Shown here: positions 26,358-35,517 of the stretch, in pieces
Layout of the letters: the number at the start of each line of letters is the position of its first letter
Position numbering within the stretch: the stretch's first letter is position 1
Origin: CBDDGJ01 sp965199285
GTDB lineage: Bacteria; Pseudomonadota; Alphaproteobacteria; RS24
DNA: 64,000 nt
Direction: 5' to 3'
NCBI GenBank assembly: GCA_965199285.1
Contig: OZ240687.1
Span: forward strand, 1,302,001 to 1,366,000
Translations under genes and position numbers: made by a program
The notes under the pieces: model-generated
What the model was told of the DNA's origin: nothing
Seen by the model: only the letters and a program-made list of their open reading frames with translations
Databases searched by the model: none

Positions 26358-26413
26358 ACTGCAAGCCCGCCGCCATCTTTTGTAATAAATTGTGGCGTCC
26401 CTTTTTTTTAAGA

Positions 26414-26460
26414 TAATGGGGAGCCATGCCTGAAAGGCATTGGCGTGAACGAAAAGAAGC
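26414..26460 (-). repeat. Family 3 repeat, partial copy gamma
   Basis: 26421-26455 is an exact reverse complement of 25645-25679, with the hairpin ATGCCT/AGGCAT. Hairpins 2 and 3 are missing or eroded, though a GGCTTGCAGT block remains on the minus strand about 60 bases further on. With copy alpha it brackets the XRE gene. A 29-codon frame (26426-26515, + strand) runs out of it but I do not support it as a gene. Confidence 0.6.
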
Positions 26461-26527
26461 ATTAGGCTTGTCATTCTCCGAACTCGCCAAACTCGCCGAA
26501 AAAAGGGTGAAATAATATTTGCGTCTC

Positions 26528-26561
26528 AAAAAAAAACGCCCTGCGGGTTTAAGCGCAGGGC
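26528..26561 (-). terminator. Rho-independent terminator of the SDR gene
   Basis: GCCCTGCG (26538-26545) pairs with CGCAGGGC (26554-26561); on the minus strand the hairpin is followed by a run of nine T (A run 26528-26536). It lies 35 bases after the SDR stop at 26597. A weaker T run on the other side could make it bidirectional. Confidence 0.85.
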
Positions 26562-26596
26562 ATTATATTTTTAAGATTTATCTTAAGCGAAAAATC

Positions 26597-27379
26597 TTAT
26601 CTTGGAGCCATGCGGATGGCGCCATCGAGGCGGACATCTTCCCCATTAAAATAATTCACCTCGCACATAAGGGTGGCGAGTTTGGCATATTCTTCCGGCA
26701 TTCCCAAACGGGAGGGGTAAGGCACTTGCGCACCTAAGGCTTGCCGCACATTTTCCGGCGCACCGGCAAGCAGTGGGGTGTCAAAAATTCCGGGTAGGAT
26801 GGTGTTGACCCGAATGCCTTCGCGCGATAAATCGCGGGCGATCGGCAAGGTCATGCCAATTACACCTGCTTTGGAAGCAGAATATGAGGCTTGCCCAATT
26901 TGTCCATCTTCGCCAGCGACAGAAGCGGTGTTGACCATCGCGCCGCGATCACCACAAGGTAGCGGGTCAAGGCTCATCATACCGGCGGCAGATTTTGCAA
27001 TGCAGCGAAATGTACCAACCAGATTAATCTGGATAATCAGATTAAACGCATCAAGTGGGAAATGGCTAATCTCGCCGGTCTCTTTATTACGTGAGGCGGT
27101 TTTAATCGCATTACCGGTACCGGCGCAGTTGATGAGGATTCGTTCTTGTCCCAATGCGTCGCGGATTTTCGCAAAACCGGCATCGGTCTCTTCCTCGCTG
27201 GTGACATTTACTTTTGCAAACGCGCCGCCAATATCAGCCGCCACCGCTTCGCCTTTTTCTTCGTTCAAATCAAAAATACCGCATTTTACGCCTTTGGATG
27301 CCAGCATGCGAGCTGTTGCCTCTCCCAGACCAGATGCGCCACCGGTCACAATCGCGGTAATATTTTCGTTAAGTTCCAT
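26597..27379 (-). CDS. SDR dehydrogenase, HSD10 / 3-hydroxyacyl-CoA dehydrogenase type
   Basis: 260 residues. Nucleotide site TGGASGLGEATARML, NAG-like motif LINCAGTG, catalytic Ser in NTASVAGEDGQIGQ and YxxxK as YSASKAG. IARDLSREGIRVNTILPGIF and the C-terminal GEDVRLDGAIRMAPR closely follow the type 2 3-hydroxyacyl-CoA (17beta-HSD10) group. Probably NAD-dependent oxidation of 3-hydroxyacyl-CoA in fatty acid breakdown. GAGGAG upstream of the ATG, own terminator downstream. Confidence 0.85.
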   Translation of the reverse strand: MELNENITAIVTGGASGLGEATARMLASKGVKCGIFDLNEEKGEAVAADIGGAFAKVNVTSEEETDAGFAKIRDALGQERILINCAGTGNAIKTASRNKETGEISHFPLDAFNLIIQINLVGTFRCIAKSAAGMMSLDPLPCGDRGAMVNTASVAGEDGQIGQASYSASKAGVIGMTLPIARDLSREGIRVNTILPGIFDTPLLAGAPENVRQALGAQVPYPSRLGMPEEYAKLATLMCEVNYFNGEDVRLDGAIRMAPR

Positions 27380-27466
27380 GATATATCTCCTCTTTCCATA
27401 TGTTCATTTCATGTATCCATTTCTGGCGGCACAATAGCAAATTCAGATATAATTTCCAGTCTTGAT

Positions 27467-28369
27467 TTAGGAAGGAATGGTTGTTTTCCCCAATGCTGCC
27501 TCGCGGCGGATAATATAGAGCGTTGTTGCGACAATCACCAAAGCGCCGATAATTTTATAATTATCCGGAATGTCACCAAATAGAACATAACCGGCAATCG
27601 CCGCAAAAACGAGGCGGGTATAATCGACCGGTGCAATTGCGCTGGCTTCCCCCATCCCATAGGCGCGGATGAAACAATTATGCGCCAACGCTCCCAATAC
27701 CCCCATCACAAACAGCAGCATATATTCTTCGGCGGTGGGAGGAATCCAGTAAATATAGGCGGGAATACTGGCAAGCAATATCCCGAAAATATTTGAATAA
27801 AACATCATTGTGGTGGGCGTATCATATTGTGACACAATCCGCACCAATATGCTGGCGAGAGCGACAAATAAAGCGTGTCCTAGCACCGCGAAAATCGCCA
27901 GATTGATTTCAAACCCCTCACTCCCTGGGCGCAACATAATCAAGACGCCACCAAATCCACATAAAACCGCAAGCCCTCTATTCCAGCCAACCGTTTCGCC
28001 AAGAATGATAACCGCTAAGGGAACCAAAAACAGGGTGCGCGAAAAACTAAGTGCCTGTACATCTGCTAATGGTAAATGCACAATCGCATAAAACCCAAGC
28101 ATCATTGCGCTTGATCCGATCACCCCGCGCGCCACTTGTAAAAGCGGTACTTGGGTTTTAATACCCCCTGCGCCCGACAGTCCGGCCCGATATAAAAAGG
28201 GCAGAATCACAATCAGGCTCACCAACATGCGGAAAAAGGAGATTTGCATGGCATCGAGCCGATCCCCGAGCAGCTTCACCATTACCGTCATACCGGTGAA
28301 CATAATCGCCGATGCCAGCAGCCACAAAGCCGCTTGCCGATTATTATGGGTAAGAGGGGGAAGCGACAA
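27467..28369 (-). CDS. DMT-superfamily transporter with two EamA domains
   Basis: 300 residues, about ten hydrophobic segments in two repeated halves (first half beginning AALWLLASAIMFTGMTVMV; second half near residue 150). DMT carriers of this size are inner-membrane exporters of small metabolites; substrate not predictable. The start is TTG directly after the stop of the upstream oxidoreductase, so it is probably read by coupling. Confidence 0.83.
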   Translation of the reverse strand: MSLPPLTHNNRQAALWLLASAIMFTGMTVMVKLLGDRLDAMQISFFRMLVSLIVILPFLYRAGLSGAGGIKTQVPLLQVARGVIGSSAMMLGFYAIVHLPLADVQALSFSRTLFLVPLAVIILGETVGWNRGLAVLCGFGGVLIMLRPGSEGFEINLAIFAVLGHALFVALASILVRIVSQYDTPTTMMFYSNIFGILLASIPAYIYWIPPTAEEYMLLFVMGVLGALAHNCFIRAYGMGEASAIAPVDYTRLVFAAIAGYVLFGDIPDNYKIIGALVIVATTLYIIRREAALGKTTIPS

Positions 28370-29374
28370 TCAGCGCCCCATATCGATGATTAATTTGCCG
28401 ATTGCTTTGCGTTCAGCCATATCGCGGATGGCTTGTCCGGTTTGCTCTAACGGATAGGTTGCCGAAATATGTGGGTTAATTTTTTTCTGCTCATAAAACG
28501 CCATCAGCTCTGCCAGATTGCGTTTATTATCCTCCGGTTGACGAGCGGTAAACGCACCCCAAAACACGCCGACAATCTGACAATTTTTCAATAAAGCCAG
28601 ATTAAGCGGAATTTGCGGGATAGGCCCTGAGGCAAACCCGATCACGAGATAGCGCCCTTCCCAAGCGGTGGCGCGTAGAGCTGGTTCAGCATAAGCCCCG
28701 CCGATCGGATCATAAATCACATCCGCCCCTTCACCACCGCACACCTCTTTAATTTGGTTTGAAAACTCCTTTTGCTGCTCGCGTGACAGCTCACCGGTCG
28801 GATAGAGCAGGGTCTCATCGGCGCCATGCTGTTTACAAATTTCTAGCTTCTCTTCGCTCGAGGCAGCCGCGACAACCCGTGCGCCCATCGCCTTGCCAAG
28901 CTCAACCGCCGCCAAGCCAACCCCGCCTGCCGCGCCCATCACAAACAGGGTTTCACCGGCTTGCAATTTCGCCCGATCCTTAAGCGCATAATGCGAGGTG
29001 CCATAAGTCAGCACCATGCCGGAGGCGGTTTTCAAATCCATATTTTCAGGGATGGGGATACAAGAGCTTGCCGAAATGGCAATTTCTTCAACAAACCCAC
29101 CATGCCCGCAAGAGCCAATCACCCGATCACCAATGTTCAGATGCGTCACTCCCTCGCCAAGCTCTTTGACAATTCCAGCGACCTCGCCACCTGGTGAAAA
29201 GGGCAAGGGCGGCTTAAATTGATATTTGTTTTCGATAATCAGCACATCCGGGAAATTCACCGCCGCCGCATGTACTTCCAGCACCACCTCGCCTGCTTTC
29301 GCCTGTGGTGATGGCACGTCTTCCAGAACCAATGTTTCTGGCGGTCCATATTCTTTACATAAAACAGCCCGCAT
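28370..29374 (-). CDS. NADPH:quinone oxidoreductase family protein (zinc-less MDR)
   Basis: 334 residues from ATG 29374 with GGAGGGAGAT before it. MDR fold with FSPGGEVAGIVKELGEGV, the Rossmann motif GAAGGVGLAAVELGKAMGA and DVIYDPIGG. No structural zinc cysteines are seen, as in the QOR branch. Likely reduces quinones or enoyl compounds with NADPH. The stop and the start of the DMT gene are adjacent. It diverges from the TrmH-like gene across 74 bases. Confidence 0.85.
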   Translation of the reverse strand: MRAVLCKEYGPPETLVLEDVPSPQAKAGEVVLEVHAAAVNFPDVLIIENKYQFKPPLPFSPGGEVAGIVKELGEGVTHLNIGDRVIGSCGHGGFVEEIAISASSCIPIPENMDLKTASGMVLTYGTSHYALKDRAKLQAGETLFVMGAAGGVGLAAVELGKAMGARVVAAASSEEKLEICKQHGADETLLYPTGELSREQQKEFSNQIKEVCGGEGADVIYDPIGGAYAEPALRATAWEGRYLVIGFASGPIPQIPLNLALLKNCQIVGVFWGAFTARQPEDNKRNLAELMAFYEQKKINPHISATYPLEQTGQAIRDMAERKAIGKLIIDMGR

Positions 29375-29448
29375 ATCTCCCTCCTTCATGTGGTTTGATT
29401 TTATATTCGTTTTTTTGTAAAGCAGACTATAACAATAGCGGAGCGAAT

Positions 29449-29925
29449 ATGAAAGGTTATTTTGGAATCGGTATTGAACGCGCCTCAAAGCCTATGAATA
29501 TGGGCAATCTGGTGCGCTCTGCACATGCGTTTGGTGCCAGTTTTATTTTCACGCTGGCGGCGCATTATCGGGTTCGCGAAGCGCGCTCTGATACCTCCAA
29601 AACCCAAAATGCTGTACCGTGGTATGATTGGGATGATTTATCACAAATGCAGCTTCCCAAAGGCTGCCAGCTGGTTGGTGTCGAGCTTGCCGATGAGGCG
29701 ATTGCGCTGCCGCGTTTCACCCATCCCCGCCGCGCGGCCTATATTTTGGGGCCAGAGCGCGGTTCGCTGGCCGAAAATACTCTGGCCGCCTGTCATCATG
29801 TCGTTAAAATTCCAACAAAATTTTGTGTAAATGTGCAAATTGCTGGTGCCGTTATCATGTATGATCGCTTGATTAGTTTGGGCTATCCTGATACACGACC
29901 CGTTATGCCTGGTGGGATAAAATAA
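29449..29925 (+). CDS. Small SPOUT RNA methyltransferase (TrmH family)
   Basis: 158 residues from ATG 29449 (GGAG upstream). The knot motifs are there: motif 1 NMGNLVRSAHAFGA (N and R), motif 2 AYILGPERGSL and motif 3 IPTKFCVNVQIAGAVIMYDRL. Only the catalytic SPOUT domain is present, as in TrmL-size enzymes that 2'-O-methylate RNA with S-adenosylmethionine. Target RNA unknown. Confidence 0.85.
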   Translation: MKGYFGIGIERASKPMNMGNLVRSAHAFGASFIFTLAAHYRVREARSDTSKTQNAVPWYDWDDLSQMQLPKGCQLVGVELADEAIALPRFTHPRRAAYILGPERGSLAENTLAACHHVVKIPTKFCVNVQIAGAVIMYDRLISLGYPDTRPVMPGGIK

Positions 29926-29935
29926 GGATAGATTG

Positions 29936-30478
29936 ATGCGGCATTTATTTTACTTATATGTGTTATGCACCTCTATGCTGCTGCCATTTGCCTCTGACGT
30001 CATTGCTAAGCCTAAATTACAGGGTACATATAAATTCTGGCGGGTTTTTACTGAAGGCGAAGGGGTCATGCAGCATTGTTTTGCGGTGAGCGAGCCGCAT
30101 AAAAAACATCCGTCACATGTACGCCGCGGTGATGTTTTCTTTTCTGTAAGCAGCCGTCCGGCGCAAAATATTTTTCAGGAAATCGGCTTGCGGATTGGTT
30201 ATAAATTTTCCGAGCAAAGCCAGCCCTATGTTTCGATTGATGGGCAGGATTATGATTTTTTCTCCGGCATCACCGCGCAAGCTGCCGAGATTGCTGCTTA
30301 TTGGGCATGGCCAAAATATGCGCAAGACCAAGCCAGCCTTATTGAGGCGCTAAGGCGTGGCAATCAGCTTATTGTTAAGGGAACCTCCAAACGCGGGACG
30401 CTGACCACGGATACTTATTCCCTGCTTGGGTTTACCGCCGCTATGGAAAAACTGGATCTGTTATGCCCGAAACCATAA
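29936..30478 (+). CDS. IalB-like exported protein
   Basis: 180 residues from ATG 29936 (AAGGA upstream). Signal peptide MRHLFYLYVLCTSMLLPFAS. The core W(R)VF...HCFAVSEP, VSSRPAQNIFQEIGLRIGYKF, IEALRRGNQLIVKGTSKRGT and DTYSLLGFTAAMEKLD matches the invasion-associated locus B family widespread in alphaproteobacteria. Periplasmic; in free-living species its role is unknown. Its end overlaps rlmN by 16 bases. Confidence 0.8.
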   Translation: MRHLFYLYVLCTSMLLPFASDVIAKPKLQGTYKFWRVFTEGEGVMQHCFAVSEPHKKHPSHVRRGDVFFSVSSRPAQNIFQEIGLRIGYKFSEQSQPYVSIDGQDYDFFSGITAQAAEIAAYWAWPKYAQDQASLIEALRRGNQLIVKGTSKRGTLTTDTYSLLGFTAAMEKLDLLCPKP

Positions 30479-31635
30479 GCGCATCAGAACCCCAGACGCT
30501 TAATCTCATCGGCATGTCAAAACCGCAACTCATTCACGCGCTACGCCAAGCCGGTATTGCCGAAAACCAGCTTAAGATGCGCGCCCAACAATTATGGCGC
30601 TGGCTTTATACGCAAGGGGTGGATGATTTTGCACAGATGAGCAATATTGGCAAGGATTTGCAGACAAGATTGGCAGAGTATTTTAATCTTGACCGGTTGC
30701 ATCTTAGCGACCAGAAATTATCCAAAGACGGAACCTATAAATGGTTGTTTCGCTTGCATGATGGGCATGAGATTGAGACGGTCTATATTCCCGAACCAGA
30801 ACGCGGCACATTATGCGTTTCCAGCCAAGTCGGTTGCACCTTAAATTGCCGGTTTTGTCATACCGGTACCCAGCGATTGGTACGCAATCTCACCGCCGCT
30901 GAAATTATCGGCCAGCTCATCGCTGCCCGCGATATTTTGGAGGATTGGGAACAATCGCATAAAAATAATAAGGGCACGCGCCGTATTAGCAATATTGTGA
31001 TGATGGGAATGGGTGAGCCGCTTTATAATTTTGACCATGTCGCCGCCGCTCTTAATCTGATGAGCGATGGCGATGGCTTGGCGCTTTCCAAGCGTCGGAT
31101 TACGCTGTCAACCTCTGGCGTTGCGCCAGACATCCCGCGCATGGGTGCAGAAACCGGCGTGATGCTGGCGATTTCCTTACATGCGGTGGATGATGATTTG
31201 CGCAATGAGCTTGTGCCGCTTAACAAAAAATACCCGATTAAAGAATTGCTGGATGCGTGTCGCGCTTATCCCGGTCTGTCCAATGCGAAGCGGATCACAT
31301 TTGAATATGTGATGCTCAAAGGCGTGAATGATAGTGATGCGCAAGCCCGCGCTTTGGTGAAATTGCTGGCAGGAATCCCTGCGAAAATTAACCTCATCCC
31401 CTTTAACCCATGGCCGGATGCGCCTTATGAATGTTCGTCGCCTGAACGGATTGCCGCCTTTGCTGATATTGTCAATCGGGCAGGTTATGCAAGTCCGGTG
31501 CGGCGACCGCGTGGCAAAGATATTATGGCGGCTTGCGGGCAGCTTAAAAGCGAGAGCCAAAAACAACCGGCTTATGAAAAGAAAATTGCTGAATTAGCGG
31601 CAAAAAAACTTGCCAAACCCATCGCTTCTGCTTAG
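30463..31635 (+). CDS. rlmN: Dual-specificity 23S rRNA / tRNA adenine-C2 methyltransferase RlmN
   Basis: 390 residues. Radical SAM motif CTLNCRFCHTG, then VMMGMGEPLYNFDHV and STSGVAPDIPRM, and the C-terminal AACGQL with the methyl-carrying Cys. Methylates A2503 of 23S rRNA and A37 of some tRNAs. The start lies inside the end of the IalB-like gene. Confidence 0.95.
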   Translation: MPETISASEPQTLNLIGMSKPQLIHALRQAGIAENQLKMRAQQLWRWLYTQGVDDFAQMSNIGKDLQTRLAEYFNLDRLHLSDQKLSKDGTYKWLFRLHDGHEIETVYIPEPERGTLCVSSQVGCTLNCRFCHTGTQRLVRNLTAAEIIGQLIAARDILEDWEQSHKNNKGTRRISNIVMMGMGEPLYNFDHVAAALNLMSDGDGLALSKRRITLSTSGVAPDIPRMGAETGVMLAISLHAVDDDLRNELVPLNKKYPIKELLDACRAYPGLSNAKRITFEYVMLKGVNDSDAQARALVKLLAGIPAKINLIPFNPWPDAPYECSSPERIAAFADIVNRAGYASPVRRPRGKDIMAACGQLKSESQKQPAYEKKIAELAAKKLAKPIASA

Positions 31636-31665
31636 GTAAGCAGATGAGATGATAAGAGGCGGATG

Positions 31666-32871
31666 ATGAATAATATTCAAAAAGTTGTTTTGGCTTATTC
31701 TGGTGGGCTGGATACATCGGTTATTCTGAAATGGTTGCAAACCACCTATGATTGCGAGGTGGTGACATTCACCGCCGATTTGGGGCAGGGCGAAGAGCTG
31801 GAACCCGCGCGGCAAAAAGCTGAACAGCTTGGCATTAAAGAGATTTATATTGAAGATTTGCGCGAGGAATTTGTCCGCGATTATGTCTTCCCCATGTTTC
31901 GCGCCAATGCGCTTTATGAGGGGGTGTATTTGCTTGGCACGTCAATCGCCCGTCCGCTCATCGCCAAACGGCAGATTGAAATTGCCGCCCAAACCGGGGC
32001 GGATGCCGTCTGTCATGGCGCAACCGGCAAGGGCAATGATCAAGTGCGTTTTGAGCTTGGCTATTATGCCTGCAATCCAGATATTCAGGTGATTGCGCCA
32101 TGGCGGGAATGGGATTTGACCTCTCGCGAAAAGCTCATTGCTTTTGCCGAGCAGCATCAGATTGCCATTCCCAAAGATAAGCGCGGCGAAGCGCCCTTTT
32201 CGGTTGATGCGAATTTACTACATACCTCATCGGAAGGAAAAGCGCTGGAAGACCCTGCCGCTGCCTGTCCGGAATTTGTCTATCAGCGCACCATTGCGCC
32301 GGAAGATGCGCCAGATAAGGCAACCGAAATTGAAATAGGTTTTGAAAAAGGCGATGCGGTCTCACTTAATGGCGAGGCGCTTTCACCTGCGTCCCTGTTA
32401 ACCAAATTAAATGAATTGGGCGGGGCAAATGGCATTGGCAGGCTTGATTTGGTCGAGAATCGTTATGTTGGGATGAAGTCACGCGGGGTTTATGAAACCC
32501 CCGGCGGCACAATTCTGCTTACGGCGCATCGGGCGATGGAAAGCCTCACGCTGGATCGTGGTGCGGCGCATCTTAAAGATGAGCTAATGCCACGCTATGC
32601 CGAGCTGATTTATAATGGCTTCTGGTTTTCCCCCGAACGGCAAATGCTGCAAGCGCTGATTGATGAAAGTCAAACCCATGTTTGCGGCAGTGTGTTTTTG
32701 AAACTCTATAAGGGCAATGTGATTGTTGAAGGCAGGCAATCCGATAAATCGCTTTATTCGATGGAGCATGTCACCTTTGAAGAAGATGATGTCTATGACC
32801 AAAAAGACGCGGCAGGCTTTATCAAACTCAACGCGCTGCGCTTGCGCCTGCTCGGAAAACAGAAATCATAA
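31666..32871 (+). CDS. argG: Argininosuccinate synthase
   Basis: 401 residues from ATG 31666 (AGAGG six bases upstream; the ATG at 31663 is too close). P-loop LAYSGGLDTSVILKWL, HGATGKGNDQVRFELGY and FWFSPERQML are conserved. Joins citrulline and aspartate in arginine biosynthesis. A family 2 repeat begins 7 bases after its stop. Confidence 0.96.
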   Translation: MNNIQKVVLAYSGGLDTSVILKWLQTTYDCEVVTFTADLGQGEELEPARQKAEQLGIKEIYIEDLREEFVRDYVFPMFRANALYEGVYLLGTSIARPLIAKRQIEIAAQTGADAVCHGATGKGNDQVRFELGYYACNPDIQVIAPWREWDLTSREKLIAFAEQHQIAIPKDKRGEAPFSVDANLLHTSSEGKALEDPAAACPEFVYQRTIAPEDAPDKATEIEIGFEKGDAVSLNGEALSPASLLTKLNELGGANGIGRLDLVENRYVGMKSRGVYETPGGTILLTAHRAMESLTLDRGAAHLKDELMPRYAELIYNGFWFSPERQMLQALIDESQTHVCGSVFLKLYKGNVIVEGRQSDKSLYSMEHVTFEEDDVYDQKDAAGFIKLNALRLRLLGKQKS

Positions 32872-32877
32872 AAAAGC

Positions 32878-33018
32878 TCTAAAGCATATCTCATGAAAAG
32901 TGCACTTTTATAATAAATTCTGGCACTTTTCCGCCATATTTGTAAAAATTTGGGATATGCGTAAAAACAACAACTTAGCGTGTGTCTGATGAATCAACTA
33001 ATAAGTGACACGCGCTAA
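32878..33018. repeat. Family 2 3'-end repeat, copy A
   Basis: TCTAAAGCATATC (32878-32890), hairpin GAAAAGTGC (32895-32903)/GCACTTTTC (32923-32931), spacer ending GGGATATGCGTAAAAACAAC, then hairpin TTAGCGTGTGTC (32975-32986)/GACACGCGCTAA (33007-33018). Fills the gap between the convergent argG and gyrB and may stop transcription from both sides. It is oriented so that argG runs into its GCATATC end. Confidence 0.8.
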
Positions 33019-33030
33019 AGCCGTGGCTAA

Positions 33031-35460
33031 TTAAATATCCAGATTGGCAACAGCAAGCGCATTCTGCTGAATAAATTGGCGGCGCGGTTCAACCACATCG
33101 CCCATAAGCTGCTCGAAAAGATTATTGGATTGAGCAACATCTTGCACTTTCACCTGTAAAAGAGAACGCGCATTTTTATCCAAAGTGGTCTGCCAGAGCT
33201 GATCTGGATTCATCTCACCCAGCCCCTTATAGCGCTGCATCGAGATCCCCTGCTGGCCTTGCCCGATCACCGCTTCGAGTAATTGGGTTGGAGAGGCAAC
33301 TGGGATCGCTTTATCTTTAATTAGCAGCTTACCCGGCGCGAGATAGACTTGCTGCAAATCCTTCGCCATCATATCCAGTTTTTGCGCATTCGCCGAGGCG
33401 ATGAGCTGCCCGTCAATGCTCACCATTTCTTTCACTCCGCGTAACTCACGCGTGAACAGTAGCCCACCATCATCGGTTGGCACACCGTGCCAGCCGCGTT
33501 CAACTTCATCTTCTAACTGATCGAGCCGGTGGGCGATATAGGCGGCGCTTTGCGTTGCCATATCTTTATCTGATAGAATCTCCGGTGAAAGAGCGCCAGC
33601 AATCGCGGTTTGCTCAATCACAAAACGCGGATAGCGCGGCGGCAGGCTCGTGAGAATCTCACGAATACGGCGCGCTTGATTAATCAGCGTGAGCAAATCC
33701 GCGCCGCCTCTTTGTTCACCTTCGGCGGTGGTAAACACCGCTTCGGCGGAACCGGCCTCGATCAAATAATCTTCCAGCGCTGCATCATCTTTCAAGTAAG
33801 TTTCCGCACTTTGGCGACGAATTTTATAAAGCGGTGGCTGCGCAATATAAAGATGCCCGCGCTCGATAATGTCCGGCATTTGGCGATAGAAAAAAGTCAA
33901 TAAAAGAGTACGAATATGCGCGCCATCAACATCTGCATCCGTCATGATGATGATTTTATGATAGCGCAATTTTTCGACATTAAATTCTTCCCGCCCAATG
34001 CCTGTACCCAAAGCCGTGATAAGCGTTCCAATCTCATTGGAAGAGAGCATTTTATCAAAGCGGGCACGTTCAACATTTAATATTTTACCACGCAACGGCA
34101 ACACCGCCTGATTGCTTCGATTGCGCGCTTGCTTGGCAGAGCCCCCCGCACTATCGCCCTCAACAATAAATAATTCGGAAAGCGCCGGATCACGCTCCTG
34201 ACAATCCGCCAGCTTGCCCGGTAGGCTCGAAATATCGAGCGCCCCTTTGCGCCGCGTCAATTCACGGGCTTTGCGGGCAGCCTCGCGCGCGGCGGCCGCT
34301 TCGACAACTTTCGCAACAATCGCTTTGGCTTCATTTGGGTGTTCTTCAAACCATTCCCCCAAAACCTGATTAACCACGCTCTCAACCACTGGCCGCACCT
34401 CTGATGAAACCAACTTATCCTTGGTCTGGCTCGAAAATTTGGGATCCGGCACTTTGACCGATAACACCGCCGTCAAACCTTCGCGGCAATCATCCCCGCT
34501 TAAGCTTACTTTTTCTTTTTTCGCCAATCCCGATTGATTGGCATAGCTATTAACCGTGCGCGTTAGCGCGCCGCGAAAGCCTGCTAAATGCGTGCCGCCA
34601 TCGCGTTGCGGAATATTATTGGTAAAACATAAAACCGTTTCATGATAGCTATCATTCCACCATAGAGCCAATTCTACGCCTATTCCTTCTGCCTCAGATT
34701 TCAGCGTGACGGGGGCTTCAATTAATGATGCTTTTGAGCGGTCGAGATAGCGGACAAACGCCTCCAGCCCGCCTTCATAAACCAAATCCACCGAACGCGG
34801 CTCGGCGCTGCGCTTGTCACTTAGTGAAATCGCCACGCCGGAGTTTAGAAAGGCAAGCTCACGCAAGCGATGCTCAAGCGTTTCAAACTTAAACTCTGTA
34901 TCGCTAAATGTCTGGTCAGAGGGGTGGAAGGTCACCATCGTGCCGGTCTCTTCAACATTATCAATAATCGCAAGATCGGCTTGTGCCTCGCCATGCGCAA
35001 ACCGCATCTGATGCTTATGGCCGCCGCGACAAATGGTGAGTTCCAACCAATCAGACAAGGCATTGACAACCGAAATGCCAACCCCATGCAACCCGCCAGA
35101 AACCTTATAGCTATTATTATCAAATTTACCACCCGCATGCAGCTGTGTCATAATCACTTGCGCCGCCGAAACCCCTTCTTCGGGATGAATATCGGTCGGG
35201 ATGCCGCGCCCATTATCAGATACGCTTACCGAGCCATCCGCATTCAAAACAACTTCGATTTTATCGCAATGCCCGGCCAGCGCTTCATCAATCGAATTAT
35301 CGACAACCTCATAAACCATATGGTGTAAACCCGTGCCATCATCCGTATCGCCAATATACATGCCCGGCCGTTTACGAACAGCCTCCAAGCCCTTTAGCAC
35401 TTTAATGCTATCCGCCCCGTAATCAACCTCATCTTCTATCGGATTATTTTCATCGCTCAT
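33031..35460 (-). CDS. gyrB: DNA gyrase subunit B
   Basis: 809 residues. GHKL ATPase part (RPGMYIGDTDDGTGLHHMVY, SDNGRGIPTDIH, GGLHGVGISVVNAL), TOPRIM EGDSAGGSAKQ and DADVDGAHIRTLLLTF, and the C-terminal QRYKGLGEMNPDQLW are all present. Acts with GyrA to add negative supercoils. Part of dnaA-dnaN-recF-gyrB. Confidence 0.98.
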   Translation of the reverse strand: MSDENNPIEDEVDYGADSIKVLKGLEAVRKRPGMYIGDTDDGTGLHHMVYEVVDNSIDEALAGHCDKIEVVLNADGSVSVSDNGRGIPTDIHPEEGVSAAQVIMTQLHAGGKFDNNSYKVSGGLHGVGISVVNALSDWLELTICRGGHKHQMRFAHGEAQADLAIIDNVEETGTMVTFHPSDQTFSDTEFKFETLEHRLRELAFLNSGVAISLSDKRSAEPRSVDLVYEGGLEAFVRYLDRSKASLIEAPVTLKSEAEGIGVELALWWNDSYHETVLCFTNNIPQRDGGTHLAGFRGALTRTVNSYANQSGLAKKEKVSLSGDDCREGLTAVLSVKVPDPKFSSQTKDKLVSSEVRPVVESVVNQVLGEWFEEHPNEAKAIVAKVVEAAAAREAARKARELTRRKGALDISSLPGKLADCQERDPALSELFIVEGDSAGGSAKQARNRSNQAVLPLRGKILNVERARFDKMLSSNEIGTLITALGTGIGREEFNVEKLRYHKIIIMTDADVDGAHIRTLLLTFFYRQMPDIIERGHLYIAQPPLYKIRRQSAETYLKDDAALEDYLIEAGSAEAVFTTAEGEQRGGADLLTLINQARRIREILTSLPPRYPRFVIEQTAIAGALSPEILSDKDMATQSAAYIAHRLDQLEDEVERGWHGVPTDDGGLLFTRELRGVKEMVSIDGQLIASANAQKLDMMAKDLQQVYLAPGKLLIKDKAIPVASPTQLLEAVIGQGQQGISMQRYKGLGEMNPDQLWQTTLDKNARSLLQVKVQDVAQSNNLFEQLMGDVVEPRRQFIQQNALAVANLDI

Positions 35461-35517
35461 GCTTGTTTACTCACTATCTTTTATCTAGCCTATATTGGCC
35501 TGATTTGTCACTGATTT

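Noticed and set aside
26426..26515. 29-codon frame starting MPERHWRERK and ending in SELAKLAEKRVK
   Set aside because: It starts inside the family 3 partial repeat, and the same start occurs on the opposite strand of copy alpha with a different end. No ribosome site. Best explained by the repeat.
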